Source: Minisyncoccota bacterium (GTDB taxonomy: Bacteria > Patescibacteriota > Minisyncoccia > UBA6257 > 2-01-FULL-56-20). From it: DNA of 64,000 nucleotides. Location: contig JARLIC010000137.1 of assembly GCA_031291905.1 (NCBI GenBank), forward strand, positions 1 through 64,000. The letters run 5' to 3'. The notes under the pieces are model-generated. The model worked only from the letters and a program-made list of their open reading frames with translations. It was not told the origin of the DNA and ran no database searches. A program made the translations under genes and the position numbers. Positions 47,176 to 55,073 of the stretch are shown here, piece after piece (the stretch's first letter is position 1; every line of letters starts with the position of its first letter).

Positions 47176-47412
47176 CTACGCCTTGATGTCGAAGTCAAAC
47201 GGGCTCTCGTCAGCGGCCGATTTCGTTTGCCTCTTGAGTATTTCGGCATACTCGCGGGGCGTCCTCACGTAAGGCGTCTTGCCTGCGTAGATCGTGGAAG
47301 CGACGACTCCAAGGCATTCGTCGTCCACTAGGCTCTCGGCGTAGCGGCTCCCACCAACGATCACCGTCCAGCCTTTGCCGGCTTCCTTGATGATCACGAT
47401 CGTGTCATTCAT
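47176..47412 (-). CDS. Unknown small protein
   Basis: 78 residues, SD AAGGAGAAGG after the second hairpin repeat. TIVIIKEAGKGWTVIVGGSRY and TPREYAEILKRQTKS. Unrecognised. Confidence 0.55.
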   Translation of the reverse strand: MNDTIVIIKEAGKGWTVIVGGSRYAESLVDDECLGVVASTIYAGKTPYVRTPREYAEILKRQTKSAADESPFDFDIKA

Positions 47413-47424
47413 CGCCTTCTCCTT

Positions 47425-47454
47425 CCCCCTCGCACCCCGAGGGGATTGACGTTA
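47425..47454 (-). repeat. 30-bp intercistronic hairpin repeat, copy 2
   Basis: Perfect copy of 47144-47173, again directly upstream of an SD (gene at 47412). Confidence 0.8.
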
Positions 47455-47465
47455 GAAACGGGCGA

Positions 47466-48374
47466 TCAACCCCGCGACCCCGGCTCATCCGGGAACTCTT
47501 CCTGAACCAACGGCTTCACCGGCTGCTTGACCTGATTCGCGGCGGCCTGTTTGGCTTTGACATCCGCAAGCGTAGCGTTGAGGTTCTGAGCTTTGACGCT
47601 GACGACGACTTGCACGGGGAAGATGTCGTACAACTGAGCTTCGCCATTCTCGATAGACTGATTCCATCCGATCATAGTGATGACGTGCTCCTCCGTGATC
47701 TCCTCGCGTCCGTTCACTCCAAGGGCCTGATAGACGTGCTCGGCGGGGATCGCCTTGCCTCGCCAGAAGTCAAGCCATTCGCCTCGCTCCACGTCGATAG
47801 CCTTGAGGCTTCCCTTGATGACCTGGCGAACTTGCTCGTACGCTCCGTCCCAGAAAGCTCGCGGGACGACCTTGAAGATCGCATTGCGAGTCGCCTTGGA
47901 GATCGCCGCGTTCGCCGTCATGTTGATCATGTCGGCGTTGTACTTCTTGCCGTACTTGTCGATGATTCCGACGCGAAGTTCAACAGCCACGCGATTGTTC
48001 CGCTGGAGGTCGATGCACTCGCCCATCACGACCACGACCTTGTCGTCTTCGTCGATCACGCGGCCCTGAACGCTGATATTGCCCCAGCATGAGGCCAGGA
48101 TTTCAGCGAACCGAGCGGACGGCCCTTCGATCGTCTTGCCCCCGCGAGGCAGGGCGTAGATGCAAGACTTCGCGATCTCTTTGGTCAATCCAGCCATCGT
48201 CTTGACCTCGTCGACCGCCCTCCGCAGGTTGCGAGGGAACGCCCGAGCCGTCGCGATCTGACTGTCGATCGTGGCCTTGACCAACGCATATGAAGCGTTC
48301 GGCGTCGATACTTCGATGGACGATTCGTTTTCCATGATCTCGCCGCCGCGACCTTCGTACGAAACAATCGACAT
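47466..48374 (-). CDS. Probable single-strand annealing/recombination protein (exonuclease partner)
   Basis: 302 residues. GPSARFAEILASCWGNISVQGRVI, a DLQRNNRVAVEL core, MINMTANAAISKATRNAIFKVVP, and a Pro/Gln-rich C-terminus. This set resembles a phage protein family often found next to YqaJ or RecE-type exonucleases. I infer a RecT/Erf-like annealing role mainly from its place directly downstream of the YqaJ gene (4-bp gap). Confidence 0.55.
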   Translation of the reverse strand: MSIVSYEGRGGEIMENESSIEVSTPNASYALVKATIDSQIATARAFPRNLRRAVDEVKTMAGLTKEIAKSCIYALPRGGKTIEGPSARFAEILASCWGNISVQGRVIDEDDKVVVVMGECIDLQRNNRVAVELRVGIIDKYGKKYNADMINMTANAAISKATRNAIFKVVPRAFWDGAYEQVRQVIKGSLKAIDVERGEWLDFWRGKAIPAEHVYQALGVNGREEITEEHVITMIGWNQSIENGEAQLYDIFPVQVVVSVKAQNLNATLADVKAKQAAANQVKQPVKPLVQEEFPDEPGSRG

Positions 48375-48377
48375 CTG

Positions 48378-49277
48378 TTAGCTTCTCCTAGGGGTACGGA
48401 AAGAAAGGTTGATTCGCCTGTGCGCTTTTCTGACTGACACGCTTTCCGCAATGTCGCTGACGCTGCACTTGATGATCCGACCGTCGGGAAGCACGCCCGA
48501 CGACACGCCGCAGAGAGCGTCGATGATGCTGGCTTTGCGTTCGTCCTTCTGAGCTTCAAGGAAGCCGATCGACTCCTTGATCTCGTTGTACTGATCGACG
48601 ACGGCCTGGATGTCGTCGCCTAGTGCGATCTGACCTTCTTGGACGCCGAAGTGCTTCACGAGGGCTTCGGAGTCGCGAATCCCTAGTGAGAGCGGAGGAG
48701 TCTTGGATTCGACCGAATTCCAAAACTCAGCCTCAACGTCGTTGATCTGGTCGATCAATTCGTTATTGCGTTCGACTGGGTATACGCGAATGTCTTCCAT
48801 CATTCCGACAAACACAGCGAAGATTACGACCTTGCGTTTCGTCACGGCGAGTTGATGTTGTCCCTGGATTTGCCATTCGATCGGCAGGGAATCCACGTCG
48901 CCGTCTTCGCCGAGTTCTCTCGCCTTCTCGTAGCCAACCGACTTGAATTCGGCGATCCGCTCGCCATCGATCAGTCGGTCGAGCGTGGCGAGTTGCCAAG
49001 GCCGATCATCAGACTGGAAGCAAACCTGAGAGCCTATGTAATTGCACCCGATTCGCTCCTGAAGTGCTTCAGCAATGGCTCCTTCAAATCGATGCCCCCA
49101 TTTCATCGGCGGCGACACGAATTTAGGCGGAACGGGCTCGCCAAGTTTTTCCAGCCAGAGACCAATCCGGTTCTGATCCGGGTATGGACTAGCTCCAACG
49201 ACAACCGGCGCGTCTGAACCTCCGATCCCGCCACGTCGCCACGCGAGCCAATCGGTATTCGATAAACTGTCGCTCAT
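48378..49277 (-). CDS. YqaJ-family viral recombinase exonuclease
   Basis: 299 residues. GIGGSDAPVVVGASPYPDQNRIGLW, GHRFEGAIAEALQ (Glu), ATLDRLIDGERIAEFKSVG (Asp and the E-x-K core) and EWQIQGQHQLAVT are the YqaJ/lambda-exo-like motifs in order. The C-terminal half (after about 200) is helical with a basic end. Generates 3' single strands for the annealing protein encoded next. Confidence 0.85.
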   Translation of the reverse strand: MSDSLSNTDWLAWRRGGIGGSDAPVVVGASPYPDQNRIGLWLEKLGEPVPPKFVSPPMKWGHRFEGAIAEALQERIGCNYIGSQVCFQSDDRPWQLATLDRLIDGERIAEFKSVGYEKARELGEDGDVDSLPIEWQIQGQHQLAVTKRKVVIFAVFVGMMEDIRVYPVERNNELIDQINDVEAEFWNSVESKTPPLSLGIRDSEALVKHFGVQEGQIALGDDIQAVVDQYNEIKESIGFLEAQKDERKASIIDALCGVSSGVLPDGRIIKCSVSDIAESVSVRKAHRRINLSFRTPRRS

Positions 49278-49324
49278 TGCCCGCGCTTTCCTTCGGCCGC
49301 CCGGCCATTCGATTTGATGCCCAT

Positions 49325-49525
49325 TTACGCAATCCTCCGCTTAACAGGAATCGCATCAATCGCCTTGGCCAGCTTCCTGGCTCGACCGCTGAGGATCGCC
49401 ACGCCGTATCGAGCGATGAGGTATCCGTCGAACGTCCGATCGGAGATCGCCTTGGCCACAAGTTTCGAGCCGCGAGCGTCGATCCGATCGATCAACGCTT
49501 CGAGCCGGTGGATTCTGGTTTTCAT
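49325..49525 (-). CDS. Small basic helical protein
   Basis: 66 residues. TRIHRLEALIDRIDARGSKLVAKA, then RARKLAKAIDAIPVKRR. A strongly basic helix pair. A 15-codon ORF follows before the exonuclease. Unrecognised. Confidence 0.55.
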   Translation of the reverse strand: MKTRIHRLEALIDRIDARGSKLVAKAISDRTFDGYLIARYGVAILSGRARKLAKAIDAIPVKRRIA

Positions 49526-49526
49526 C

Positions 49527-49772
49527 TCACAGTCCTTTCGATCTCGCGTACGCCGCCTCGAACGCATAAAGGCAGCCGCCATCCTCGCGTCGCCATTTCG
49601 ACCAAGCCTCTTCAAGCTCCTCGAACTCGGCGTCGAACCCGCTGGACACGCGAGAGCCGCACGAATCGATCTCGCCGAGCCGCTTGAAATCCCGGTCGCC
49701 GTCCGCGTCGGTAGTGACGAGGAAGACGTCGCCGTCGGAGTCGAGCATCAGGTTGGCGGTGAAGTGCTCCAC
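49527..49772 (-). CDS. Small acidic protein, first gene of the - strand replication operon
   Basis: 81 residues from GTG 49772 (SD GGGGGC). EHFTANLMLDSDGDVFLVTTDADGD, then FDAEFEELEEAWSKW. Directly after the operator-rich promoter. Unrecognised. Confidence 0.55.
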   Translation of the reverse strand: MEHFTANLMLDSDGDVFLVTTDADGDRDFKRLGEIDSCGSRVSSGFDAEFEELEEAWSKWRREDGGCLYAFEAAYARSKGL

Positions 49773-49807
49773 GGCGTTGCCCCCGGCTTGCTTGGAAAGG
49801 TTGGAAG

Positions 49808-49898
49808 AAATCTCTTGCTCCGACACGATGAAGCATAGACGAAAGCAAGAAGGTTTGCAAGTCCAGAAAGCAAGAGAATGGCGAAAAAGCAAGAGATT
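49808..49898 (-). promoter_or_regulatory. Promoter/operator region of the replication operon
   Basis: On the - strand: TTGCAA (49860-49855), 17-bp spacer, TATGCT (49837-49832). Words: AAATCTCTTGCT (+, 49808-49819), AGCAAGA (49844-49850), AGCAAGAGA (49869-49877) and AGCAAGAGATT (49888-49898), the last two 19 bp apart. The densest cluster of the recurring word, on the key early promoter. Confidence 0.8.
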
Positions 49899-49906
49899 CG
49901 TCGGGG

Positions 49907-50371
49907 TTGCGTTGCGGGAAAGGAGAAGCTAGGCTTGAGGCGGAAAGGAGGGCCGGAAAGCTGATTTACTTCCTTCGATCGGCCAGGACATCTCTGATTA
50001 AGATTGGCCGCAGCAGCCATTTCCGCTCGCGATACGCCCAACTCGCGTACGAGCACAAGGAAAATCTTGAGATCCTCGGGGTCGTCTCAGAGGACGTCTG
50101 GGAGGAGAGACAACTCCATCGGATCTTCAGCGAGATTCGCGTTGTCAATGAGTGGTTCGAAAACTCGGCGGTTCTTCGCGACTTCATCGCTCAACACGCG
50201 ACGCTCGATCTCGCGGCGGTCGACACGCCACGCAACGAGGTGATGGTGCCGATCGATCGGCATATCGCGTTCCAGGCGAAAAAAAACGCTGAGAACCGAG
50301 GAATCCCGGTTCACAGCTATTTAAGCAGCCTGCTACGCCAGGCTGTCGACGACGATTTCAAGCGGATCTAG
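49907..50371 (+). CDS. T5orf172/GIY-YIG-like domain protein
   Basis: Up to 154 residues. LIYFLRSARTSLIKIGRSSHFRSRYAQL and ERQLHRIF..IRVVNEWFE match the T5orf172 (MUG113) nuclease-like domain (iYfi.......iKIG.s....R...l...... .E..~h..f...r..gEwf). The start is uncertain: TTG 49907 lacks an SD, while CTG 49961 follows AAAGGAGG by 9 bases. The C-terminus (FQAKKNAENRGIPVHSYLSSLL) looks like a ribbon-helix-helix. Divergent from the replication operon. Confidence 0.65.
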   Translation: MRCGKGEARLEAERRAGKLIYFLRSARTSLIKIGRSSHFRSRYAQLAYEHKENLEILGVVSEDVWEERQLHRIFSEIRVVNEWFENSAVLRDFIAQHATLDLAAVDTPRNEVMVPIDRHIAFQAKKNAENRGIPVHSYLSSLLRQAVDDDFKRI

Positions 50372-50616
50372 GCGACGCCCGACAGGCTGTCCCGCCTCAA
50401 AATCTCATAACAGGAGTACGGGGTTCTTTGGTGGCCGACATGATAGAAGGAACAGATTGGGCACAGATAGGCGGATAGTCGGACGTCGTTCTGGATTTCT
50501 TCCTTTGCCCGCTTCAGCCGGCCGCTTTTGTCGGAATACTCGGTCGATTGGGTTCGGCGAACCCGATGCATGGCCGCTTCTCTGGTCATAAATTTCTTCT
50601 TTTCATGGCACTGCAT
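50368..50616 (-). CDS. Small zinc-binding protein
   Basis: 82 residues, tail-to-tail overlap with the + gene. KKFMTREAAMHRVRRT, then YLCPICSFYHVGHQ, a C-x2-C-x4-H-x2-H zinc site. Common style of small phage proteins; function unknown. Confidence 0.55.
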   Translation of the reverse strand: MQCHEKKKFMTREAAMHRVRRTQSTEYSDKSGRLKRAKEEIQNDVRLSAYLCPICSFYHVGHQRTPYSCYEILRRDSLSGVA

Positions 50617-50635
50617 ATCGTCCTCGGTTCTTAAT

Positions 50636-50821
50636 TTAAGATGCCTTCGCCTTATTCTGCTTGGCCGGCTTGCCGCACGCCTTGCCTCCGGGTATGCCCG
50701 CGAGGTAGACCTTTCGGGTTTCCAGGTCCGAGCACCGCCCGGTCATAATGTTGTTCATCGCGGCTCGGTACTCGTGCACCAGCCGCCTTGTCTTCTTCGC
50801 CTGCTTGCTTAACTGTTCCAC
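50636..50821 (-). CDS. Small basic protein
   Basis: 61 residues from GTG, overlapping the upstream 3' end by 13 bp. LSKQAKKTRRLVHEYRAAMNNI and a Lys-rich tail (KACGKPAKQNKAKA). Unrecognised. Confidence 0.5.
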   Translation of the reverse strand: MEQLSKQAKKTRRLVHEYRAAMNNIMTGRCSDLETRKVYLAGIPGGKACGKPAKQNKAKAS

Positions 50822-51054
50822 GGCTCCTCTTTCTCGTCGTCGTCTTCGTAGTTCGGTTTCCAGAAATCCGCTTCGTCTTTCTTGCGTCTTGCTTCCGATT
50901 TCATGCTGACCAGGACGCTCGTCGCCTCTTGCGTCGCCCGCCTCTGCTCGACGATGCTCGCTATCAACGTCTTGAACGAAGCCCAGAACAGCACGGAGTA
51001 GAACAACCCCACCGCTCCGAACCCCAAGAGAAATCCGCCGACTGAATCGCTCAT
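50809..51054 (-). CDS. Single-pass membrane protein with helical tail
   Basis: 81 residues. GGFLLGFGAVGLFYSVLFWASF is one transmembrane helix; a charged helical domain follows (VEQRRATQEATSVLVSMKSEARRK) with an acidic end. ATGA overlap with the membrane gene upstream. Possibly a holin/spanin-like or exclusion protein, unproven. Confidence 0.55.
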   Translation of the reverse strand: MSDSVGGFLLGFGAVGLFYSVLFWASFKTLIASIVEQRRATQEATSVLVSMKSEARRKKDEADFWKPNYEDDDEKEEPWNS

Positions 51055-51281
51055 GAGTCTTTTCTCCTGTCTCGCGTGACGGATCGGACGTACCCGTACA
51101 GCACGGCTACGGCCAGGATCGATCGCCAATCGAACGGTATCGCCAGGCCGAAAAGCGTGTTCAAGCACCAGATAAAGGCGGCCGAGGGCAAGACGATCAC
51201 GGTTGTGCCGAAGAACAAGATTCCGGCGCAAACAATCACGGCGCCCACGATGTCGACCGCCTTCGTGCTGATCTTCTTCAC
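51051..51281 (-). CDS. Two-segment membrane protein
   Basis: 76 residues from GTG (GTGA overlap), SD GGGGGA. IVGAVIVCAGILFFGTTVIVL and FIWCLNTLFGLAIPF, second/third hydrophobic stretch ILAVAVLYGYV; basic C-terminus. Size and topology would fit a class I/II holin, but no lysin is seen nearby. Confidence 0.55.
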   Translation of the reverse strand: MKKISTKAVDIVGAVIVCAGILFFGTTVIVLPSAAFIWCLNTLFGLAIPFDWRSILAVAVLYGYVRSVTRDRRKDS

Positions 51282-51607
51282 GATATTTCCCCCAGCGAGA
51301 TGGCAATGGCGTTGGAATGTTCGTCCAAATCGACCTCTTGGTCCAGGCTGACGGATTCCGCCCACACCAGCGACAGGCTCGCCACCACGCCGGAGTCGCC
51401 CAGAAAGTAGACCCGCTTCAACTTCTCGTCGACCATCGCCGCACCGGCGTACTCAGAACGCAAGAGAATTTCCTTGATCTGATTATAAGCTGAAGCCTCG
51501 TTTCTCAGGCACTTCGCCTGCTCCTGCACCAAATAGTCGCCGTACTGCATCATCGACTGGTGCTGTTCGACGGCGTCAGACAAGGTCTTGGCTTTCTTCG
51601 GCTCCAT
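51278..51607 (-). CDS. Unknown protein
   Basis: 109 residues. AVEQHQSMMQYGDYLVQEQAKCLRNE helix, then KLKRVYFLGDSGVVASLSLVW. Coupled to the two membrane genes. Unrecognised. Confidence 0.5.
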   Translation of the reverse strand: MEPKKAKTLSDAVEQHQSMMQYGDYLVQEQAKCLRNEASAYNQIKEILLRSEYAGAAMVDEKLKRVYFLGDSGVVASLSLVWAESVSLDQEVDLDEHSNAIAISLGEIS

Positions 51608-51636
51608 TCCACTTCATCCTTTCCTATAGATGAAAC

Positions 51637-51666
51637 GCCCGCGTCGAATTCCGTTGCGACGCGGGC
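51637..51666 (-). terminator. Strong hairpin, possible terminator
   Basis: GCCCGCGTCG/CGACGCGGGC, a perfect 10-bp stem between the genes at 51676 and 51607. On the - strand it is followed only by GTTTC, so termination may be partial. Confidence 0.5.
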
Positions 51667-51675
51667 CAGTCTCCA

Positions 51676-52035
51676 TCACTCGTCGTCGCCAAGGTCGAGC
51701 GTGCCCTGGCTCACGTCGCCGAGCGAGTTTTCATTGAAAACGAACGTCGCCTGATTTCCACGGCGCCGCATGCCCATGGAGTAAGGCTTCGACTCGTAAG
51801 CCGGAAGCTTGCTCTTGATGGCGAGGCGCGTCTTGACATCGGTCGTGTATCCATTCTGGTCCACGACGGGCTCGAAGATGATTTCCACCGTGACGGTTCG
51901 GGCTTTGGCGTCTCCGGGCCGCTCCTGGCAGTCCTTGGAAACCAAGCTCAGCCGGCTCTTGAGTTCAGCATTGACGCTCCCCGCGTCCAGGATTGCAAGC
52001 GACCCGAAGTCGACCTCATGCAGCGAACTTGCCAC
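51676..52035 (-). CDS. Unknown conserved-looking phage protein
   Basis: 119 residues from GTG. QERPGDAKARTVTVEIIFEPVVDQNGYTTDVKTRLAIKSKLP, then YSMGMRRRGNQATFVFNENS. Beta-rich. Expressed from a strong promoter with a 270-nt leader. Function unknown. Confidence 0.55.
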   Translation of the reverse strand: MASSLHEVDFGSLAILDAGSVNAELKSRLSLVSKDCQERPGDAKARTVTVEIIFEPVVDQNGYTTDVKTRLAIKSKLPAYESKPYSMGMRRRGNQATFVFNENSLGDVSQGTLDLGDDE

Positions 52036-52306
52036 GCTTCACCTCTTTCGCCTGATTCTTTGAAGGACTTAATGCCAGACAACCCGACGATTTTCGGAAA
52101 TCTTGTCAAATTTTCGCCGCTTCCACTTGCAGTACAGCCTATGTATCTTGTATGGTCGACTGTGACGACGGTGCGAACTTTGGTACGCAGAGCGAACGAG
52201 GCCGGTTTGAGAGCCGGCTTCGCAAGGACTTTGGAAAGTTTCTGGCTCGACCCGATGCTTCGTCGCCCCGTTGGCCGAATGCTAGCTGAAAATCTTGACA
52301 GTTGGA
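52036..52306 (-). promoter_or_regulatory. Long untranslated leader
   Basis: About 270 bases between the promoter at 52307-52335 and the GTG at 52035, with no gene on either strand. Contains GCCGG-N8-CCGGC. It could be a regulatory leader; no riboswitch class recognised. Confidence 0.45.
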
Positions 52307-52336
52307 AAGATACAAGTTTCCAGTGTGATTGTCAAG
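52294..52336 (-). promoter_or_regulatory. Strong - strand promoter inside a large dyad
   Basis: On the - strand: TTGACA (52335-52330), 17-bp spacer, TATCTT (52312-52307). CTTGACA (52294-52300) and TGTCAAG (52330-52336) are inverted, with GGAAA/TTTCC nested inside. The symmetry suggests a repressor site covering the whole promoter. Confidence 0.75.
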
Positions 52337-52410
52337 GCTAAACCTTCTTCTTGCTTTTCGCCTTGCTTTTCACGGAATTGACTAGAGGTTACCGAACGGA
52401 GATGCCTTTC

Positions 52411-52893
52411 ATGACTACGCCTGACAAGAATTCCAAACCTGCGGCGATTCCCGGCCGCACGTCTCCAGATTACGGAGGCAAGTCGTCGCGAGAAAAACAG
52501 ATCACCGTCCAGGCGACGCCCGAGATGGTCGAGCTGTTCGACGATGTGATTCATTATCTGAATCAGCATCGCAAATTCGGCACCAAGAAATATGACAAGA
52601 AGAGGTTCTATAACAGTCTTCTTTTGGGGGTGCTGGACTTCCACTACGCCGGCGACTTTGACATCGAGGAGTTCAAGAAGAAGGGCCTCGTGCTGACCCT
52701 GATCGACCGGGGGGCGCTGCTGCATTCGCGGAAGGAGGCGATCGATACAGCGCCTTATGGCAAGAAGGGGCGAGATTTGGAGGCGGGAGGGAAAGCCAAT
52801 GCAACCGAGCCCTCGAAGGATGCGAAGGCCCAGCCGCATCGCAAGCTTCCAGGTTTACGCATCCCGAAGGATTACCTTTTCGGCGACAATTGA
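52411..52893 (+). CDS. Protein related to the gene at 35369 (possible RHH-like)
   Basis: 160 residues from ATG 52411, SD CGGAG. QITVQATPEMVELFDDVIHYLNQ, KKRFYNSLLLGVLDF and FDIEEFKKKG align with the 35369 product. Basic, disordered ends. CTTGCTT words at 52348 and 52360 lie just upstream. Possibly a DNA-binding regulator divergent from the unit at 52035. Confidence 0.55.
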   Translation: MTTPDKNSKPAAIPGRTSPDYGGKSSREKQITVQATPEMVELFDDVIHYLNQHRKFGTKKYDKKRFYNSLLLGVLDFHYAGDFDIEEFKKKGLVLTLIDRGALLHSRKEAIDTAPYGKKGRDLEAGGKANATEPSKDAKAQPHRKLPGLRIPKDYLFGDN

Positions 52894-53193
52894 CGTCGTG
52901 GCGTCTTCGGGGCTGAGGGCGATCAGGATGGGGCCGAATACGAACTGATGCCATGATTCCAATTCGGGCATCTTGGATTTGGCCCTGTCCAATAGGTTGG
53001 CCGGAATCTTCAGTAGGTCGCGATCCCACATCGTGTCGCCGCGTATACCACGAAATCGGAACTGCTCGGGGGCCAGCATCGCCCTCCTTTCTTCTTGCAG
53101 TTCCTCCACGATACGCCGATAACGCTCGGCTTCGCACCTCCAGAAGTCCGGGCCGGCTTCGTCGCCACGCTCTCGCGCATCCTCGGGCGCCAT
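52855..53193 (-). CDS. Unknown helical protein
   Basis: 112 residues. FWRCEAERYRRIVEELQEERRAML, then WDRDLLKIPANLLDRAKSKM. Converges on the 52411 gene with a 39-bp overlap. Unrecognised. Confidence 0.5.
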   Translation of the reverse strand: MAPEDARERGDEAGPDFWRCEAERYRRIVEELQEERRAMLAPEQFRFRGIRGDTMWDRDLLKIPANLLDRAKSKMPELESWHQFVFGPILIALSPEDATTSIVAEKVILRDA

Positions 53194-53253
53194 GCGTCAT
53201 CCTCCGTCGCTGTCATCACACCGGGGGTGGGTTGTTTGCCTCTCCACGAGATC

Positions 53254-53283
53254 CTAATAAATCATGGGCCGCAATGCAAGCAA
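53254..53283 (-). promoter_or_regulatory. Probable promoter
   Basis: On the - strand: TTGCTT (53283-53278), 18-bp spacer, TATTAG (53259-53254), 60 bp before the gene at 53193. Bases 53284-53454 contain no gene I can support. Confidence 0.5.
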
Positions 53284-53454
53284 TTCGCTCTTGACGATCG
53301 GCTTCGGAGTATGAATCGGACGCGTCAGCATTGTTCGATGTCGACGCATTTCGTTTCGCAGTACAGCCTTGCGCCGAAGGTGCATTTGAAAGAAATATCC
53401 TAGAAAACCGGATGATTCATGCCTTGGCATCTAGAGTGCATCATCGCGTCAAGC

Positions 53455-53751
53455 TCATTCTGGCTTGCCATCCGGCCCCGATGCAGCTTTATTTTGCCTA
53501 TTGACCTCTCTTTCTATGGCAAGATTTAGATAGTGCTCGCACTTCTTTAGATCCTTTAACGTTGGCTCGCCGATCTTGCTTCCCGCTCGGATGGCGTATT
53601 TGCAGATGTTGTACGTCAGGCCGTCGAGACTCTGAAGCAGATGAACGGGCTGGATCGGATGTCCGCATTTCTTGCATTCAGCGTCCGGGATGCGGTAGTG
53701 GGCGGGGCAGCGGTCGTCAGTTTCGGGCGATCGTGTTGTAGTTGGCGACAA
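53455..53751 (-). CDS. DUF3310-like protein
   Basis: 98 residues from TTG 53751, fixed by AAGGAGG six bases upstream inside the previous gene. PVHLLQSLDGLTYNICKYAIRAGSK...TLKDLKKCEHYLNLAIE is the DUF3310 signature (H......l.....NiiKYi.Ra.k....~DL.Ka..yl..~i), here preceded by a CKKCGHP zinc-like pair. A widespread phage family linked by annotation to nucleotide kinases; role unproven. Confidence 0.7.
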   Translation of the reverse strand: MSPTTTRSPETDDRCPAHYRIPDAECKKCGHPIQPVHLLQSLDGLTYNICKYAIRAGSKIGEPTLKDLKKCEHYLNLAIEREVNRQNKAASGPDGKPE

Positions 53752-54994
53752 AGCCAGCCTCCTTGTCATAGATGAACGCCTCGGCGGCGCGAATATTGCC
53801 GACGTACCCGTTCTCGCTGTGCCAGGCGTCGGTGGCGCACAGGGACGGAATCCCCCGCACGCGGACGCCCGCGAACTCGTCACTCTTGAAGCCGTGAAAG
53901 TGCCCCGTCTTGAACTCACGCCACGTCGTCTCGGCCCAGTCCTGCTTCCGCTCCTGGGCCATGATCAAGGGGAGCTTCTCGCGTTTGATCTTGTCGCCGT
54001 GCGTGTAGCCCAGCAGGTTGACGCCGTACCGGACGTACTTGCGGGATTTCAGGTCGCAGTCGACCTCCACCCGTGCGTCGTGGCGGAAATGGGCCGCGAT
54101 CGTCCGTGCCAGGTGGTACGACGTGTGCCAGTCGTGGTTGCCGGGGACCAGGACGACCTTGACCTTCGGGCAGCGGTCGGCGAACAGCTCGATCGCACCG
54201 ACGTTACAGTCCATGCCGATTCCAACCATCTTGGGATACCGACCGTCCAGCTCCAGTTGCGTGCCGGCGGTGGTCGTGTTGCGGGTCGCATCGACGTGGA
54301 AGTGGTCGCTCCCGATCAGGAAGACGACCTCTTCGACGTCGTACTTGTCGAGACGACCCCAGAGTTCCTCCACCGCTTCACCGAAGACGCGTTCGGCGAT
54401 CCGCAAGTCGTAGTTCTCGCCCGTCTCGGGCGCCCAGCACAGCTTCCCGAGGTGCAGGTCGGGGATGTTGATCTCGGCCAGGACGCCGCTGTTGGTTTTG
54501 CGTGGGGGCAGGGGAGGGCGGCTGAAGAAAGGAGCCTTCTCCGCCATCCGTGCGAAGAACGCTTCGGATGCGTCGGTCAACTGCTTGGGGATCAGCCGTT
54601 CCAGTTTCAACGAGACCCGCCAGAGGCCGTGGCGCTCGGCCTCGTCCGCACCGTTCCCCTTCATCTTCATGACGACTTCCCAGGCCGTGCATCCCCAGGT
54701 CTTGACGCGCCACGTCGCCAGGTCGACTTCGGCGTAGGCGACGGCGTCTTCCAGGGTGCGGATGCGGCGGGGGCTGGCGAGTTCCAAACTCTGTTCGTCG
54801 CCGGTTTCCACGATCTTGGATCGCATCCCGTCCGCCGTCGGCTCGTCGATCGCGGCGTCGCGGTCCAGCTTGTGAAAATAGGCAAGAGCGGCGCTAGCCG
54901 AACAGTTGGCTTGCGAGCCGCCGACCCGGCACGAGCCGCCGGACTCGCGGACCTGACGAAGAATCCTCTTCTGATCGGGCGTCAACTTGGCCAA
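53717..54994 (-). CDS. Metallophosphoesterase (calcineurin-like) phage protein
   Basis: 425 residues from TTG 54994 (SD AAGGA). N-terminal LTPDQKRILRQVRES helix-turn-helix-like segment; catalytic motifs INIPDLHLGKL (D-x-H), IGSDHFHVD (GDxxH equivalent), VPGNHDWHTS (GNHD), YTHGDK and GHFHGFK (GHxH), in the standard order. These phage enzymes probably act on nucleic acids or nucleotides during recombination/replication. Followed by a coupled DUF3310 gene. Confidence 0.8.
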   Translation of the reverse strand: MAKLTPDQKRILRQVRESGGSCRVGGSQANCSASAALAYFHKLDRDAAIDEPTADGMRSKIVETGDEQSLELASPRRIRTLEDAVAYAEVDLATWRVKTWGCTAWEVVMKMKGNGADEAERHGLWRVSLKLERLIPKQLTDASEAFFARMAEKAPFFSRPPLPPRKTNSGVLAEINIPDLHLGKLCWAPETGENYDLRIAERVFGEAVEELWGRLDKYDVEEVVFLIGSDHFHVDATRNTTTAGTQLELDGRYPKMVGIGMDCNVGAIELFADRCPKVKVVLVPGNHDWHTSYHLARTIAAHFRHDARVEVDCDLKSRKYVRYGVNLLGYTHGDKIKREKLPLIMAQERKQDWAETTWREFKTGHFHGFKSDEFAGVRVRGIPSLCATDAWHSENGYVGNIRAAEAFIYDKEAGFVANYNTIARN

Positions 54995-55044
54995 GGTGCA
55001 ATTCCTTTTGGTGGGACCAAAAGCAAGGCGGATTGCAAGAAATA

Positions 55045-55073
55045 AGTATTGCAAATCGACGCCGACGAGTCAA
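55045..55073 (-). promoter_or_regulatory. Probable promoter of the metallophosphoesterase unit
   Basis: On the - strand: TTGACT (55073-55068), 17-bp spacer, AATACT (55050-55045). CCTTGCTTTT (word variant) lies downstream at about 55018-55027. Confidence 0.5.

Noticed and set aside
53819..55045. 408-codon + strand open frame across the metallophosphoesterase gene
   Set aside because: The opposite strand carries ordered catalytic motifs; this frame is an antisense shadow.
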